From Debaryomyces hansenii CBS767 (Eukaryota; Ascomycota; Pichiomycetes; Serinales; Debaryomycetaceae), in the NCBI RefSeq assembly GCF_000006445.2, contig NC_006047.2, positions 1,364,001 to 1,428,000 of the forward strand: 64,000 bases of DNA, in the 5' to 3' direction. A program made the position numbers and the translations under genes. Below the pieces are notes generated by a model that was not told where the DNA came from, did no database searches, and saw nothing but the letters and a program-made list of their open reading frames with translations. Shown one piece after another: positions 29,255-36,616 of the stretch; the stretch's first letter is position 1, and each line of letters begins with the position of its first letter.

Positions 29255-29478
29255 AAATGTGCTGAATAACCATTCTTATTAGTGACAAAATCATGATCAT
29301 AGATATTTTTTAAATCGTCCTATACCAATTCGACTTATGTCGCTCAATCCGTTATTTGAAGAATAGTGTTTTTAAGCTAATGGACACAGACTCATATTTT
29401 TCATGAATTGGGGCCAATTAAAATAGTAATTATCGCACTTACACTAGTTATAACACAAGAAGATATGGAACCCTTTAA
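29255..29478 (-). pseudogene. Relic of SWF1 (unit B copy)
   Basis: This is a shorter and more decayed copy of the SWF1 3' end. CATGATCATAGAT near 29292 corresponds to CATGATCATAAAT at 31861 in the intact gene. Similarity can be followed through the region matching TATCGCATTCATTAGTTGTG and is lost after about 29478. No open frame survives. Like the unit-A relic, it sits directly behind a companion-gene copy, showing that both were carried in one duplicated segment. Confidence 0.75.
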
Positions 29479-29527
29479 ATTGGCGCAATATCGATGCGGC
29501 ATATACACAAGCAAGCAGATATTCTGG

Positions 29528-29580
29528 TTTTGCGGCTACTGAAATGGTTGCCACAAACGTATTCTAAAACATATAAAAGG
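29528..29580 (+). promoter_or_regulatory. Unit C promoter: facing MSE-like pair plus TATA box
   Basis: TTTTGCGGC (29528-29536) fits the mid-sporulation consensus on the minus strand. GCCACAAAC (29550-29558) misses it by the last base on the plus strand. The spacing is four bases shorter than in units A and B. ATATAAAAGG at 29571-29580 is the TATA element. The conserved leader follows at 29614-29712. Confidence 0.6.
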
Positions 29581-29712
29581 AGGTGTTCGTATCAAGTAGG
29601 AAAGGTAAATTTTGTTCAAACAGTTATTGTATTGATATCTTTCTCAATAACATATTTTGCTTATTTGCTTTTTCGTCTTTCATACTAGTTTTGCTATCAA
29701 ACTTCGCTTATA

Positions 29713-30783
29713 ATGTCTTCCACTTATAATATTCAAGATTCGTTCCCACTTGAACCACTTCGCAAACCCAAACATAAAAAGTGTCATGGTTGCAAAAAGT
29801 GCTTGGGTTACAAACCAGTCCCAGGACCAAGGGGACCCAAGGGTGACCAGGGTGACAAAGGTATACAAGGATTGACAGGACCTGCAGGACCAGCAGGGCC
29901 AGCAGGACCTGCTGCACCAATTAGCTTTCTGATTAATACGACAAACACGAATACTCACAACCAGACCCTTTCCAATACCGATACCAACGATACCACTACC
30001 AATAATAGCCATTCCAAGGATCGCCACGATGCCGATATCGATGTCAATAAGAAACATATCGATCGCCACGATTTCGATATCGATGTCGACAAGAAATATA
30101 TCGATAAGAGTGATAATTCTAAGAAGTTCATTAAGAGTCTTAACGACAATTCCGACAATACCGATAAACACATCGATAAGAGCGATAATTCTAAGAAGTT
30201 CATTAAGAGTCTTAACGACAATTCCGACAATACGGATAAACACATCGATAAGAGCGATAATTCTAAGAAACATATTGATCGCCATGATATCGATATCGAT
30301 GTCGATAAGAAATATATAGATGAGAGTGATAATTCTAAGAAGTTCATTAAGAGTCTTAACGACAATTCCGACAATACCGATAAACACATCGATAAGAGCG
30401 ATAATTCTAAGAAACATGTTGATCGCCACGATATCGATATCGATGTCGACAAGAAATATATAGATGAGAGTGATAATTCTAAGAAGTTCATTAAGAGTCT
30501 TAACGACAATTCCGACAATACCGAGAACAAGAAACACATCGATAAGAGCGATAATTCTAAGAAGTTCATTAAGAGTCTTAACGACAATTCCGACAATACT
30601 GAGAACGAGAAACACATCGATAAGAGCGATAATTCTAAGAAGTTCATTAAGAGTCTTAACGACAATTCCGACAATACCGAGAACGAGAAACACATCGATA
30701 AGAGCGATAATTCTAAGAATATCAATAAGAGCCATAGCGACAATTCCAAGAATATCGATTTCGAGAAAAACATTAAGCATTAG
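29713..30783 (+). CDS. Array head gene C: short collagen stretch plus charged repeat tail
   Basis: This 356-residue protein starts with a head containing KHKKCHGCKKC. Ten Gly-X-Y triplets follow (residues 38-67; GPRGPKGDQGDKG then four GPA). A Thr/Asn-rich linker leads to a long hydrophilic tail (about 105-350) of 24-residue repeats containing HIDKSDNSKKFIKSLNDNS. A related variant, DRHDIDIDVDKKYID, is interspersed. The tail is highly charged, with regularly spaced Ile/Phe, so it could be an elongated helix or solenoid; it is not collagen. No signal peptide or membrane span is present. The collagen stretch is too short for a stable helix alone but matches the start of gene B's. Gene C thus looks like a family member whose triplet tail was replaced by another expanding repeat. 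Confidence 0.8.
   Translation: MSSTYNIQDSFPLEPLRKPKHKKCHGCKKCLGYKPVPGPRGPKGDQGDKGIQGLTGPAGPAGPAGPAAPISFLINTTNTNTHNQTLSNTDTNDTTTNNSHSKDRHDADIDVNKKHIDRHDFDIDVDKKYIDKSDNSKKFIKSLNDNSDNTDKHIDKSDNSKKFIKSLNDNSDNTDKHIDKSDNSKKHIDRHDIDIDVDKKYIDESDNSKKFIKSLNDNSDNTDKHIDKSDNSKKHVDRHDIDIDVDKKYIDESDNSKKFIKSLNDNSDNTENKKHIDKSDNSKKFIKSLNDNSDNTENEKHIDKSDNSKKFIKSLNDNSDNTENEKHIDKSDNSKNINKSHSDNSKNIDFEKNIKH
30107..30770 (+). repeat. 72-bp coding minisatellite of gene C
   Basis: Repeats of about 72 bases encode 24 residues; a shorter interspersed unit around GATCGCCACGATATCGATAT encodes the DRHDIDIDVD variant. Long runs are identical between copies, including AAGTTCATTAAGAGTCTTAA, which recurs seven times. This implies recent expansion or gene conversion. 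Because the unit length is a multiple of three and lacks stops in several frames, long antisense ORFs appear here as artefacts. Confidence 0.9.
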
Positions 30784-30939
30784 TGATACCGTAACCTCAT
30801 TTGTTTAATTATGTGGTCAAATTTCTCTGTGACTTATTTCAAATGCAATCTTTTGATATCACGAGGCGTAGAATAACCTATTATTTAACATTTGAACTTT
30901 GGGATTTATAAAATGAATGAGTTGAAGGTATATGAATGT
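30784..30939. other. Unit C 3' flank
   Basis: This is sequence between the gene C stop and the minisatellite. GTGACTTATTTCAAATGCAA at about 30828-30847 resembles the flank of gene B, confirming homology of the whole unit beyond the coding sequence. No gene is seen. Confidence 0.5.
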
Positions 30940-31123
30940 TGTTGAGAAGTAATTGAAGGTAATTGAAGGTATTTGAAAGGTTGTTGAAGGTTGTTGAAGG
31001 TTGTTGAAGGTTGTTGAAGGTTGTTGAAGGTTGTTGAAGGTAGTTGAAAGGTAGTTGAAGGTCGTTGAAGGTTGTTGAAGGTAGTTGAAAGGTAGTTGAA
31101 GGTAGTTGAAAGGTAGTTGAAAG
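30940..31123. repeat. 10-11 bp GTTGTTGAAG minisatellite
   Basis: About 18 copies of GTTGTTGAAG and one-base variants (GTAGTTGAAAG, GTCGTTGAAG) stand in tandem in the 3' flank of unit C. Unit lengths of 10 and 11 mix. Reading frames through it are shadows. It lies where the flanks of the other units carry only single GTTGAAG-like motifs, so it expanded after duplication. Confidence 0.9.
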
Positions 31124-31159
31124 AGTAAATAGGTAGTATGTTTTGTATATTCAATTAAT

Positions 31160-31530
31160 AAAATGGTTGCAACCACAAAGCGTATCCCAAAATATATTAA
31201 AGCGGTTGATTAATCAATTGGAAACGAGTAGGTCAATTTTATTGATATTCTTTTCAATGAGGTCTTAATTAACTACAAGTTTGGTCTGCAAAGACGAATT
31301 TAAAAGTTGTTCCAGTTGCAGCACCGAAGTAAAAAGTGGTCAGTATCAAAATCATCATGTTAAAAGGTACATCAAAGGCAAAGAAATATCAGGGCTTTCA
31401 CGAGTGACAACCGGATCTCAAGGTTGAGCCACGTAGAAGACTAATGGTCCAATCAGTGAAAGTCATTTGGGGAGCAATGGGACCATAAGAACAACCAGAT
31501 GGATAATGACCAGGTTTAATTCCGTGACTA
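31160..31530 (+). pseudogene. Array unit D: decayed promoter and head gene
   Basis: A promoter remnant (GGTTGCAACCACAAAG, 31165-31180) and AATATATTAAAG in place of the TATA box precede leader-like TTATTGATATTCTTTTCAAT. From 31287 a frame reads CKDEFKSCSSC, equivalent to NQYKRCAVC of gene B, and is then closed by TGA at 31425. Further downstream, fragments such as NGPIS and GSNGT may be remnants of a Gly-X-Y tail. No ATG opens the frame. The 3' flank (GTGACTAAATCTCCCTACGA at about 31522) matches that of gene B. Confidence 0.7.
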
Positions 31531-31810
31531 AATCTCCCTACGAGCATTTTTTTTTTAAATATGCTTAGCTATTACAACAAACAGATTTAACAGCATTTGA
31601 AATGGTGCGATTTGAAGTTACGTATGCAAAATGAATGTAAAATGAATGAGAAATATATACGTACTCCCAAGCTAATCGAAAGATTAAGTAAGTATGCTTT
31701 GTATGTTCGATTATTATATAATTAAATTGGAACTTCGTAGTCTTCGGATATACAGATCCAAAGAAAGAGCTTCAAAACAAGAACCACGGGCAAATGTTGA
31801 GATTAGAAAT
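31531..31810. other. Unit D 3' flank up to SWF1
   Basis: This is AT-rich flank homologous to that of the other units (AAGTAAGTATGCTTTGTATG near 31686-31705). It may contain a trace of a companion gene around 31770 (TTGAGATTAGAAATTC), too weak to call. No ORF is seen. Confidence 0.4.
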
Positions 31811-32944
31811 TCAATTAAGAACTCTATTAAACATTCGTTCTTTTAAATTATCCACAAAGCCATGATCATAAATGTTAATTAGATCGTCCTCCATCGATTC
31901 AATTTTACGTAGATTAATGCCGTCATTAGACGAAAATAGCACATTTTCATTCTTTAAACTAATGAACACAGTTTCGTATGAATCATTGTCGTGATTCATT
32001 ATTACACACTTCTCCACATATTTTTCATTCAAATTACTATCTATGACTTGATAAAGCGAACCAAGGCTAATCAAATACTCAACTTCCGACCATTTATCGC
32101 ATTCATTAGTTGTGACGCCTAGATACAAATATCTCAAATGTAAACCTGTAAATAAAACAGCTATCATTATGAATATAACGCATAGTATTAATAATACGCC
32201 AGTAGCCTTATTTGAATCATTTGTAGAAATAATTGTTTTCCAATAACTTAAAGTTGGAAATTCAGTTTTCGTAGAAGACATCGCTTGATAGCATAAATAC
32301 CCACCGTAACCCAATAGGTTGATATTCGCTATTAAAAATCCCATGAACCATTTATAATTATAGTACCCAACACAATTGTTGACCCAAATACAGTGGTGAT
32401 CAAACAACATTATACAATTATTACAGATTGAACAATGCTTTGATCTTGCAGGCTTGATAATCTCACAAGTGGAACAGTAGTTATCTGCAAAGAATATCAA
32501 TTCGTTGTTTTGGAAAAAGTTATCCACTTTGTCAACGTTACCGGTAGTTATTTTGCCAGGATTACTGAACGTAGCCATGAATGTGTCTATGAAAATGCAC
32601 AAGATTGTAAATGCGATGTAAGTTGAATGAAAGCCACTTTTTCTTACGAATAAAGGTAAAAGTTTATAAACCTTGGTAAAAAATTGATGCAAGCAAAAAC
32701 TAACAACAATAATGTAGAATAACGGAACCAACCATCCTGAATAAAATACTAACTTATTACCAAAAACATGTGAATCAACGTAATTGATCCAAGCAATAAT
32801 ATCATGATTCCATCGTAATATTTTCAATCTTAACTTGTATATCGGAGTGTTCCTGAAATTGGGAGAATTACCGAAGATCACTATACTAATTAATATAGCA
32901 GACAATAATACTATGCATATTATAACAGTAAATGGTAAACTCAT
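31811..32944 (-). CDS. SWF1: Swf1, DHHC palmitoyltransferase
   Basis: The 377-residue membrane enzyme transfers palmitate to cysteines near membrane spans, with SNAREs such as Tlg1 and Snc1 as the known Swf1 substrates in Saccharomyces. The cysteine-rich domain runs from C157 to C191 with the catalytic DHHC at 182-185 (FDHHCIWVNNC). The segment KPARSKHCSICN and the downstream TTNECDKW (TTxE motif) are characteristic of Swf1. Hydrophobic segments lie at about 4-24, 67-90, 106-126, 198-220 and 247-272. The C-terminal NIYDHGFVDNL also fits Swf1. It is convergent with the collagen-like array, and relics of its 3' end occur twice inside that array. Confidence 0.92.
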   Translation of the reverse strand: MSLPFTVIICIVLLSAILISIVIFGNSPNFRNTPIYKLRLKILRWNHDIIAWINYVDSHVFGNKLVFYSGWLVPLFYIIVVSFCLHQFFTKVYKLLPLFVRKSGFHSTYIAFTILCIFIDTFMATFSNPGKITTGNVDKVDNFFQNNELIFFADNYCSTCEIIKPARSKHCSICNNCIMLFDHHCIWVNNCVGYYNYKWFMGFLIANINLLGYGGYLCYQAMSSTKTEFPTLSYWKTIISTNDSNKATGVLLILCVIFIMIAVLFTGLHLRYLYLGVTTNECDKWSEVEYLISLGSLYQVIDSNLNEKYVEKCVIMNHDNDSYETVFISLKNENVLFSSNDGINLRKIESMEDDLINIYDHGFVDNLKERMFNRVLN

Positions 32945-33062
32945 GGTTACATCCTATTAAAAGCTGGAGTGGAAAATTATCGCAGTGCATAAAATACACG
33001 TCTTGAGATTCTATTAAATTTCAGGTTTATTAATACCATTAAAGAAATTACAAGACGGTATC

Positions 33063-34010
33063 ATGAACAGCTTCGATACTTTACGAAAGGAACAAGCTAA
33101 TATAGAGCACCTATTAAGGACAATTCCGTTTAATGACAATTGTAGTGTTGATTCGAAGCATTTTTTAAATATTTATCAACTAACCTATGAAGACATGCTG
33201 AAATTAAATGGGAATGATGTTAAATTCCCGATTGATTCTAATAAATTACTCAAATTAGGCATATCTTTGGGAAACTTGATAAAGTCATTACAGTATGATG
33301 AGGAAACATACTCGCAACAAAAACAGCAACAACAACAAAGATTATTTATGAATAGTTTGGATCCTAAAGCACGCAAAATCAATCCAAACCCCAGGAATAA
33401 TGAACCCTACAACCCATTTAGAGATCAGCAATACAATTACTCAACAAATAATACTGATACAAGTCAACCGATCTATCAATTAAAATTTATCAGGAATTTA
33501 TTAAGTATACTCAAGAATTTTGATATTGGCAATAATTATTCTGTAAGTCAAAAACTACAGGATGTATCATTGAATAGTTCAAATGCAACTATGAATCAAT
33601 ACGATGTATCTACGTCGCCAATCAAGTTAAATTCCAATCAATTGTTGATTGAGAAATTGGAGATTAACATTAATTTAGATACAATATTCATATACAAAAT
33701 GATTATTCAGCTATTTCAGGAAATTTACGCTAATATTGAAAAACACTTACTCCATGTCAGGCAAGCCAGCTCTAATAATGAAGAGATACCTAATAATTCA
33801 CCGAAGGCAAATCCAGCTGTCTTCTCGCCTGATTCCAATAATACCGGTTCGTCAGGGGCGCCAGTTGATGAATACGATAAATTATTGAAAAATGCCATTA
33901 ACAAGGTATCTAATGGATTAATTGATCCATTTACAAGATTAATTATCAACCAAGTTGTACTGCCATCAATTAATGGTCAAGTAAACAACTTTTTGAGTAG
34001 TTTAACCTAG
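33063..34010 (+). CDS. Hypothetical conserved-looking protein, helical
   Basis: I cannot name this 315-residue protein. It has an N-terminal helical segment (about 1-85), a Gln run encoded by CAA/CAG (about 86-93) and a helical middle (IYQLKFIRNLLSILKNFDIG; LEININLDTIFIYKMIIQLF). After a Ser/Asn/Pro linker comes an ordered C-terminal block, NGLIDPFTRLIINQVVLPSI. No signal peptide or membrane span is seen. The defined C-terminal block suggests a conserved fungal protein rather than a spurious frame. It is divergent from SWF1 with about 120 bp between starts and convergent with the MIM2-like gene. Confidence 0.65.
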   Translation: MNSFDTLRKEQANIEHLLRTIPFNDNCSVDSKHFLNIYQLTYEDMLKLNGNDVKFPIDSNKLLKLGISLGNLIKSLQYDEETYSQQKQQQQQRLFMNSLDPKARKINPNPRNNEPYNPFRDQQYNYSTNNTDTSQPIYQLKFIRNLLSILKNFDIGNNYSVSQKLQDVSLNSSNATMNQYDVSTSPIKLNSNQLLIEKLEININLDTIFIYKMIIQLFQEIYANIEKHLLHVRQASSNNEEIPNNSPKANPAVFSPDSNNTGSSGAPVDEYDKLLKNAINKVSNGLIDPFTRLIINQVVLPSINGQVNNFLSSLT

Positions 34011-34030
34011 TGAATATTATTGTAATATAA

Positions 34031-34285
34031 TTAGACAAACCACCAGTTTGCAAACCTTCTCCATATAATATGCGAAAACCTTCTGCCTATAACTTTACCA
34101 ATCAATGGAAATATTATCAAATTAATTAAATTATTTATTTGTTTCAAGCTTTCTTCCCATTGTTCTTGAGCTGTCAATTCATATTCTGAACCTGAATCAT
34201 CGTAATAATAAGAATCTGAATCCGTCAAGTAATCACTGTCTGTTTCACCAAGGTCTTGTTGTATTGGTATATTAAGTTCTGTCAT
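34031..34285 (-). CDS. MIM2: Probable Mim2, mitochondrial outer-membrane import protein
   Basis: This is an 84-residue protein from ATG 34283-34285; an upstream in-frame TTG would add nine residues but is an unlikely start. The N-terminal half is very acidic (SDYLTDSDSYYYDDSGSEYE). A single membrane-compatible segment follows, NNLINLIIFPLIGKVIGRRF, then a basic, Trp-rich tail (IIWRRFANWWF). Size, acidic head and the GKVIGRRFSHIIW block match Mim2. Mim2 works with Mim1 in the MIM complex that inserts α-helical proteins, including Tom receptors, into the outer membrane. Such short proteins give limited evidence, so the call is moderate. Confidence 0.65.
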   Translation of the reverse strand: MTELNIPIQQDLGETDSDYLTDSDSYYYDDSGSEYELTAQEQWEESLKQINNLINLIIFPLIGKVIGRRFSHIIWRRFANWWFV

Positions 34286-34407
34286 TATTTTACTTGTATA
34301 ATTTAATATCAAAGTTAATATGTTGACTAAAAGTACACGATTTTTTGTTGATGAGATGTAGATTTTTGCTAAAAAAATATTCTGGCAATTTTGATTAGAT
34401 CGATTGT

Positions 34408-36060
34408 ATGCTTAAATCAATATTTAAAAGAATTCAAAGAGTCTGGAGAATGGCAGATATAAATATAGAAGAGTTTAACACAATAAAGGAAGGAAAGGCG
34501 GTGGTCTTGACCCCCAAAGAAGACAAGGTTTTTTACAATCCTATCCAACAATTCAATAGAGATTTGTCAGTCATGGGTATTAAGGCATGGACAGAGCTTT
34601 ACATGGAAAGTAAGGCTGGAGAAAGAGAAAAAGCAAACAAGAAAAGAAAACTTGATAATGGTGCAGAGGAAAAAATGGAGGAGAAACCGTTTATCAAAAT
34701 ATTGGAAGCATTATCAGCTACAGGACTTAGAGCCATTAGATACGGGCATGAAATCCCACAGGTAAGCAAAATTGTCGCCAACGATTTATTACCAGAGGCA
34801 GTTAAGTCAATAGATAGAAATATTGAGTATAATCAATTAACCGACAAAGTTGAATCTAACTTAGGTGATGCTATCAAATTCATGTCCAGCACGAATGAAA
34901 AATTCCATGTAATTGATTTAGACCCATATGGAACCGCCACACCATTTATTGATAGTGCTATACAGGGAATAAGAGATGAAGGCTTATTATTAGTGACATG
35001 CACTGACGCCGGTGTTTTGGCCGGGTCAGGATATCCAGAAAAGTGTTTTGCATTATATGGGGGCCATAATTTTGGGAATTCCAATGTAAGCGGCGAGGCT
35101 AACCATGAAGCTGGAATAAGATTAATATTGAATATGATTGCAACAAATGCCGCCAAGTATAAGAAAACGATTGAGCCATTGGTATCGTTATCCATTGATT
35201 TCTATTTCAGGCTTCTTATCAAAGTCAAAACAAGTCCAATCGAAGTCAAACAATTAGCTAGTAAAACCATGCTAACATATTATTGTACCGGGTGTGGAAA
35301 TAAATTAAATCAACCCTTAGGAAGAGTTGTTGAGAGCGGAAAACAAAATAAAAAGTTTCAAGTTCCCAAACTTGTCAATATAAACTCTAAGTGTGAATAT
35401 TGCGAGGGTAATTATAACATAGCCGGACCAATGTGGTATGGAAATTTACATAATGAAGAGTTTATTAATCGAATGTTAAAAGTCAATGCTGATTCTGATA
35501 AGGAAGTTTATTGTACAACTGAAAGGATTAAAGGAATGTTGACCTTAGCTAAGAACGAAATGGAGTTGCCATTTTATTTCAATTTAAATCAACTATCATC
35601 CCTTTTTAAATCTCCTCCAATTCCAATCAATGATTTCTGTAGGAGTGTCGGGAACTTGGGATATAATGTTTCTTTAACTCACGCGAAGAAGAATTGTATA
35701 AAAACAGACGCTCCTTGGGATGTGATCTTAAAAATAAACAGACAGTGGTTAGCCGAATCTAATAAAGCCTTATTGAAAACTTATGAGCAGAAGTTAGCCG
35801 ATTCTCCAGAGAACGAGACTCTCTTATCTAAAATTAATTTCTACAAGGAAAACATAGATGGAAATCCTAATTTGACAAGTGGCATGGTAGGGTACAAAAT
35901 CTTGAAGAATTTGCCTAAGAATGCTAACGACGAAGTCATCAACTTTAACGACGATAACGACGTCAGTCAAAAAATTAACAAATTAAGACATTTGAAGATG
36001 GTTAGGTATCAAGAAAACCCAACTAAAAACTGGGGTCCAAAAGCAAGACCAGGGAAATAA
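34408..36060 (+). CDS. TRM1: Trm1, tRNA (guanine26-N2)-dimethyltransferase
   Basis: The 550-residue AdoMet-dependent enzyme makes m2,2G at position 26 of cytosolic and mitochondrial tRNAs. Visible blocks are VFYNPIQQFNRDLSV (about 45-59), the AdoMet-binding LEALSATGLRAIRYGHE, DLDPYGTATPFIDSA (acidic and D-P-Y active-site motif) and a zinc-binding-like set, YYCTGCGNK with CEYCEG. Two in-frame starts are notable. ATG 34408 gives a basic, hydrophobic presequence-like leader (MLKSIFKRIQRVWR), while ATG 34450 starts MADINIEEF. In Saccharomyces, dual starts of TRM1 supply mitochondrial and nuclear forms, and the same arrangement is likely here. Confidence 0.94.
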   Translation: MLKSIFKRIQRVWRMADINIEEFNTIKEGKAVVLTPKEDKVFYNPIQQFNRDLSVMGIKAWTELYMESKAGEREKANKKRKLDNGAEEKMEEKPFIKILEALSATGLRAIRYGHEIPQVSKIVANDLLPEAVKSIDRNIEYNQLTDKVESNLGDAIKFMSSTNEKFHVIDLDPYGTATPFIDSAIQGIRDEGLLLVTCTDAGVLAGSGYPEKCFALYGGHNFGNSNVSGEANHEAGIRLILNMIATNAAKYKKTIEPLVSLSIDFYFRLLIKVKTSPIEVKQLASKTMLTYYCTGCGNKLNQPLGRVVESGKQNKKFQVPKLVNINSKCEYCEGNYNIAGPMWYGNLHNEEFINRMLKVNADSDKEVYCTTERIKGMLTLAKNEMELPFYFNLNQLSSLFKSPPIPINDFCRSVGNLGYNVSLTHAKKNCIKTDAPWDVILKINRQWLAESNKALLKTYEQKLADSPENETLLSKINFYKENIDGNPNLTSGMVGYKILKNLPKNANDEVINFNDDNDVSQKINKLRHLKMVRYQENPTKNWGPKARPGK

Positions 36061-36616
36061 TCCCTTGTAATATTAGAGCTGCATTAATATATCATATTAT
36101 TTGTACCATCGTAGACTTCATATAATCTTGTTAGTTTGTACACAGCACTATTTAGAATATGAAGGCATATAAGAAGAATGTCAGGTAACGGTTTCTCGTC
36201 AATAATATTCTTATGTCATCGTTTCATAACTATGAGCTATTAACCGGATGACAAACAAGCCGATGCTCTGCACCTAACATTGTAACCTCACCACACTTTG
36301 TGATTGCCGACGGTCAGATTATTATCAAATCACGCCACAAGGTCGGTGCTCCAATACTATGTTGTACGTCACGATCGAGTCATCTCTATATACCTGACTG
36401 GGCACGAAACACGAATTTCAATTATTCCGAACGCACCAAAATTTCCGAATGCCCCACTATTCTTCTTACAATTTTTCGCCCTCCAAAGGCCTACATCAAA
36501 AGTCTTCACTGAAGTATATTACATTAATTAATTAGTGGTCTCTATAAACTATATTATTATTAGTACATTTCTTAATATTAAACCCGCAGTAGCGGATTCA
36601 ACTCTAATAAGTTAAC
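36061..36616. other. Intergenic region with a GC-richer island
   Basis: The 556 bases lie between the TRM1 stop and the end of the small GPI gene. The part 36236-36495 is visibly richer in G+C than neighbouring spacers. It has two overlapping short open frames (70 and 75 codons, different frames) that look non-protein-like. I found no tRNA fold or clear C/D or H/ACA boxes. It could be an unannotated ncRNA. Confidence 0.35.

Noticed and set aside
29680..30780. Long minus-strand open frame (366 codons) opposite gene C
   Set aside because: It arises because the 72-bp repeat has no stops in several frames. The plus-strand gene has the shared promoter, leader, Cys head and collagen triplets; the antisense product is a repetitive hydrophobic string.
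30940..31123. CRISPR-like array
   Set aside because: The repeats are contiguous without spacers, and this is a eukaryotic nuclear genome. It is an ordinary minisatellite.
30859..31176. Minus-strand frames (105 and 82 codons) through the 10-bp minisatellite
   Set aside because: Low-complexity readings of the repeat; they overlap a unit boundary and carry no conserved features.
36300..36531. Two overlapping plus-strand frames (70 and 75 codons)
   Set aside because: They differ in frame over the same DNA, and neither has protein-like composition, a recognisable domain or a defined promoter. The GC-rich island is reported instead.
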